DNA of 64,000 bases from Theristus sp. LFF4_11 (taxonomy: Eukaryota > Nematoda > Chromadorea > Monhysterida > Xyalidae). The stretch covers positions 1 to 64,000 of the forward strand of contig JASANC010004851.1 in assembly GCA_030248135.1 (NCBI GenBank), written 5' to 3'. Positions 62,040 to 64,000 of this stretch are shown here, in pieces. Each line of letters starts with the position of its first letter. The first letter of the stretch is position 1. A program made the position numbers and the translations under genes. The notes under the pieces are model-generated. The model had not been told where the DNA came from and ran no database searches. It saw only the letters and a program-made list of their open reading frames with translations.

Positions 62040-63060
62040 AAGGTTGTGGTCGGAGTAATAGCCTCCGCGTCGGTATCATCACAGTTCACTTTTGCTTTTC
62101 CATGCTAAGCTCCGTCTCGCCGTCTTAATAGGCCTCGTACTATCATCATTGGTTTGCAGCACGACATGGCATGTTCAGTCTCACGACACTTTTTAAGATC
62201 CCTTGCTTTTCCTTTCTGGGCTTCGCCTCAGGACATTGTTATCGGCTCCGCTGCATGGGATTACAATAGACGGTTATAGGATAAGCCACACATAAGATTG
62301 ATATGTTCAGTCTTGCAACTCTTTGGTGAGCTCCGCCCATTGCTCTTTTATCATGCCAGGCTCCGCCTGATGTCTTTGCTATAGGCTCCGCCTCATGCGA
62401 TTGCAATAGACTCCGCCTCGTGTCAGCGCTATAGGAAAGCCACACTCATTAAGATATGCTCAGTCTTTTGCAAATTTTTGGTGGGCTCCATTGCTCTTTC
62501 GTGCTAGGCTCCGCCCCGTGCCTTTTCTATAGACTCCGCCTCACGCGATTATAATAGACTTCGTCTCGCGTCAGCATGGGCTGTAAGTTTAGTTTGGTGA
62601 AGTCTAACATTTCGGGTTGCAACACTTTGGTAAAATTGTCTCCGCCTCATGACATTTATGTTCAGTCTTGCGAGTTTTTGTGAGCTCCATTGTTTTTTAT
62701 GCTGGGCTCCGCCTCATGCCTTCGCTTTAGGCGCCGACTCATGCGATTATAATAAACTCCGCCTCGCGTCACCGTTATAGGATAAGCTACCACATTACAT
62801 TGTGATATGTTCAGTCGTGCAAGTCTTTATGAGCTCCATTGCTCTTTTTCATGCTAGGCTCCGCCTCATACCTTCGCTTTAGACGCCGCCTCATGCGATT
62901 ATAATAGACTTCGCCTCGCGTCAGCGCAGGCTGTAAGTTTATTTTTGGCAAAACCCAACATTTAACGTCACAACACTTTGGTAAAGTCCCTTGGTATTCC
63001 ATGCTTGGTAGGCTCCGCCTCATGACATTTTAATAGACTCCGCTTTGATGAGCTGTCTTG
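62040..63060. repeat. Degenerate satellite rich in GGCTCCGCCTC (GC-box-like) motifs
   Basis: Units of about 150-200 bp each start near GTTCAGTCTTGC (62303, 62457, 62656, 62808) and contain GAGCTCCATTGCTC, TAGGCTCCGCCTC and CATGCGATTATAATAGACT. GGCTCCGCC or ACTCCGCCT variants occur more than a dozen times. Small minus-strand frames are repeat by-products. Confidence 0.8.
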
Positions 63061-63143
63061 CGTTTTCATTGTCATTTTATTTCATTTTATTTTGGAAACG
63101 CAAAACTCCGATAGAACTGTGAGAGCGTTATAATACGGAGACG

Positions 63144-63412
63144 TACCGTAAAGTCTTGCATATAAGGTCTCCTTATATAAATTTGAAAATCAAAAATTTC
63201 TGAAAAATAGTGGAAATTCGCGTGACCGCCTTATAAGTGGGAGGAGGTCTTATAAAGCGAACATTAGGAATTCCGGGCCTTATAAACGGAGTAGGATTTC
63301 GACCAAGTCAAAATTTTAAATTTTTTGGTTTCCCGCCATGTGACATTCCGCCCACTTTTGGGTGGGGGTCTTATAAGTGGGAGGAACCTTATATGCAAGA
63401 CTTTACGGTATT
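63144..63412. mobile_element. 269-bp MITE with TACCGTAAAGTC ends
   Basis: TACCGTAAAGTCTTGCATAT at the left and its complement (ATATGCAAGACTTTACGGTA) at the right. Inside, ACCTTATAAG / CTTATAA-type strings repeat in both orientations. No coding. Confidence 0.85.
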
Positions 63413-63633
63413 TCATGTTGGGCTTCACCTCAAATGCCGTCGAGATAGGTCGTTTTCTTGCGCTTCCATGTTGGGCTCTTTGGTCTTATTTGTAAACTTT
63501 GTGTGTTGACATTCTTTTTTCACGAATGGTTTTTTTAATTGACTGTGTTACTTTTGTTTTTATGAATCAGGCTCAACAATCGAAATGGCCTCTTTTCCGT
63601 ACTTGATCGGCGTAGGCGTTTGCGTGTGACAAA

Positions 63634-64000
63634 ATGCGTGACAGTCCATGTGAACAATTCAAGGATGTGTCATCACAAGATCAGCAAAGCAGATTGGTTT
63701 ATCAGTTCGATGCTAAAAACAATGAAATTACTGTGAAAGTTCCACAGCGATCAAGAGCATTTCAAGAACCCAAGTATTCATGCTTCTCAATTTATCAAAG
63801 AAAAGATGTTGGGGTTCGCCAATACAGCCCGTCATTAAACAAACGGGTAAAATTCGGAACCAATTATCAACGATCGTGTCGATTCTGCTACAAACAGCTT
63901 TATTCTCATGTGAGCTCAGCGCTTCATGATGCGCAATGCTGCGCGAGAACAGTGCCCGCCAAGACCAAGTCAGACTATCTTGCGCTGCTTGGTCTTGTTC
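63634..64000 (+). CDS. 5' part of an unknown protein, runs off the window
   Basis: Open from ATG 63634 to the window edge (122 complete codons). The composition looks coding: varied residues, no low complexity, no stop. A CRFC motif followed by a spaced His (about residue 91) and a CC pair could be a zinc-binding site, but no named finger fits well. The upstream TTTTTC/TCAGG context near 63570 could be an acceptor, so this may not be the first exon. Function unknown. Confidence 0.5.
   Translation, partial: MRDSPCEQFKDVSSQDQQSRLVYQFDAKNNEITVKVPQRSRAFQEPKYSCFSIYQRKDVGVRQYSPSLNKRVKFGTNYQRSCRFCYKQLYSHVSSALHDAQCCARTVPAKTKSDYLALLGLV

Overview
The window is eukaryotic nuclear DNA from an invertebrate, most likely a nematode. 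Genes are split by spliceosomal introns with TTTCAG/TTGCAG-type 3' splice sites. The ADP/ATP carrier and CDK5 read very close to nematode orthologues as I remember them. Two same-strand genes sit in an arrangement that looks like a trans-spliced operon. No spliced-leader gene is visible, so the phylum call is an inference.

Layout. 1-9296: the 3' part of an LTR-type retroelement with a 2090-codon open frame (a CCHC knuckle near its C-terminus) and a 644-bp terminal repeat. This segment is saturated with short perfect hairpins in leader, coding region and LTR alike. 10364-12268 (+): secreted two-domain TIL-type protease inhibitor. 14289-15773 (+): single-Ig-domain type I membrane protein. 15774-21710: mostly gene-free, with MITEs and a GT-rich tract. 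21711-23532 (+): single-pass membrane protein of unknown function. 24090-31092 (-): complete 13-exon AADAT-like aminotransferase, carrying a tRNA-derived SINE, several MITEs and a probable GC-AG intron. 31430-34803 (-): complete 7-exon RNF25-type RWD-RING E3 ligase just upstream of the aminotransferase, forming a likely operon. 36519-39163 (+): complete 5-exon ADP/ATP translocase. 41054-41982: miniature LTR element with a 4-bp target duplication. 44493-48522 (-): complete 8-exon CDK5. 48601-63412: repeat-dense block with a foldback element, a ~148-bp satellite, nested inverted repeats around a 56-bp satellite, a 2.4-kb TIR element related to a local MITE family, a GC-box satellite and a small MITE. 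63634-end (+): a further open reading frame leaving the window.

Exon structures for AADAT, RNF25, ANT, CDK5, the Ig protein and the TIL protein were assembled by hand. In each, every junction keeps phase and the total length fits the family where one is known. The genes have no obvious shared pathway beyond the RNF25/AADAT pair.

The strongest undescribed-looking signals are the hairpin-saturated retroelement, MITEs sitting 23-70 bp upstream of 3' splice sites in three separate genes, a SINE whose target duplication lies on a splice acceptor, and a short motif (GCTGATTGG) repeated far above chance. Several G- or C-homopolymer blocks look like assembly damage and limit what can be said there.
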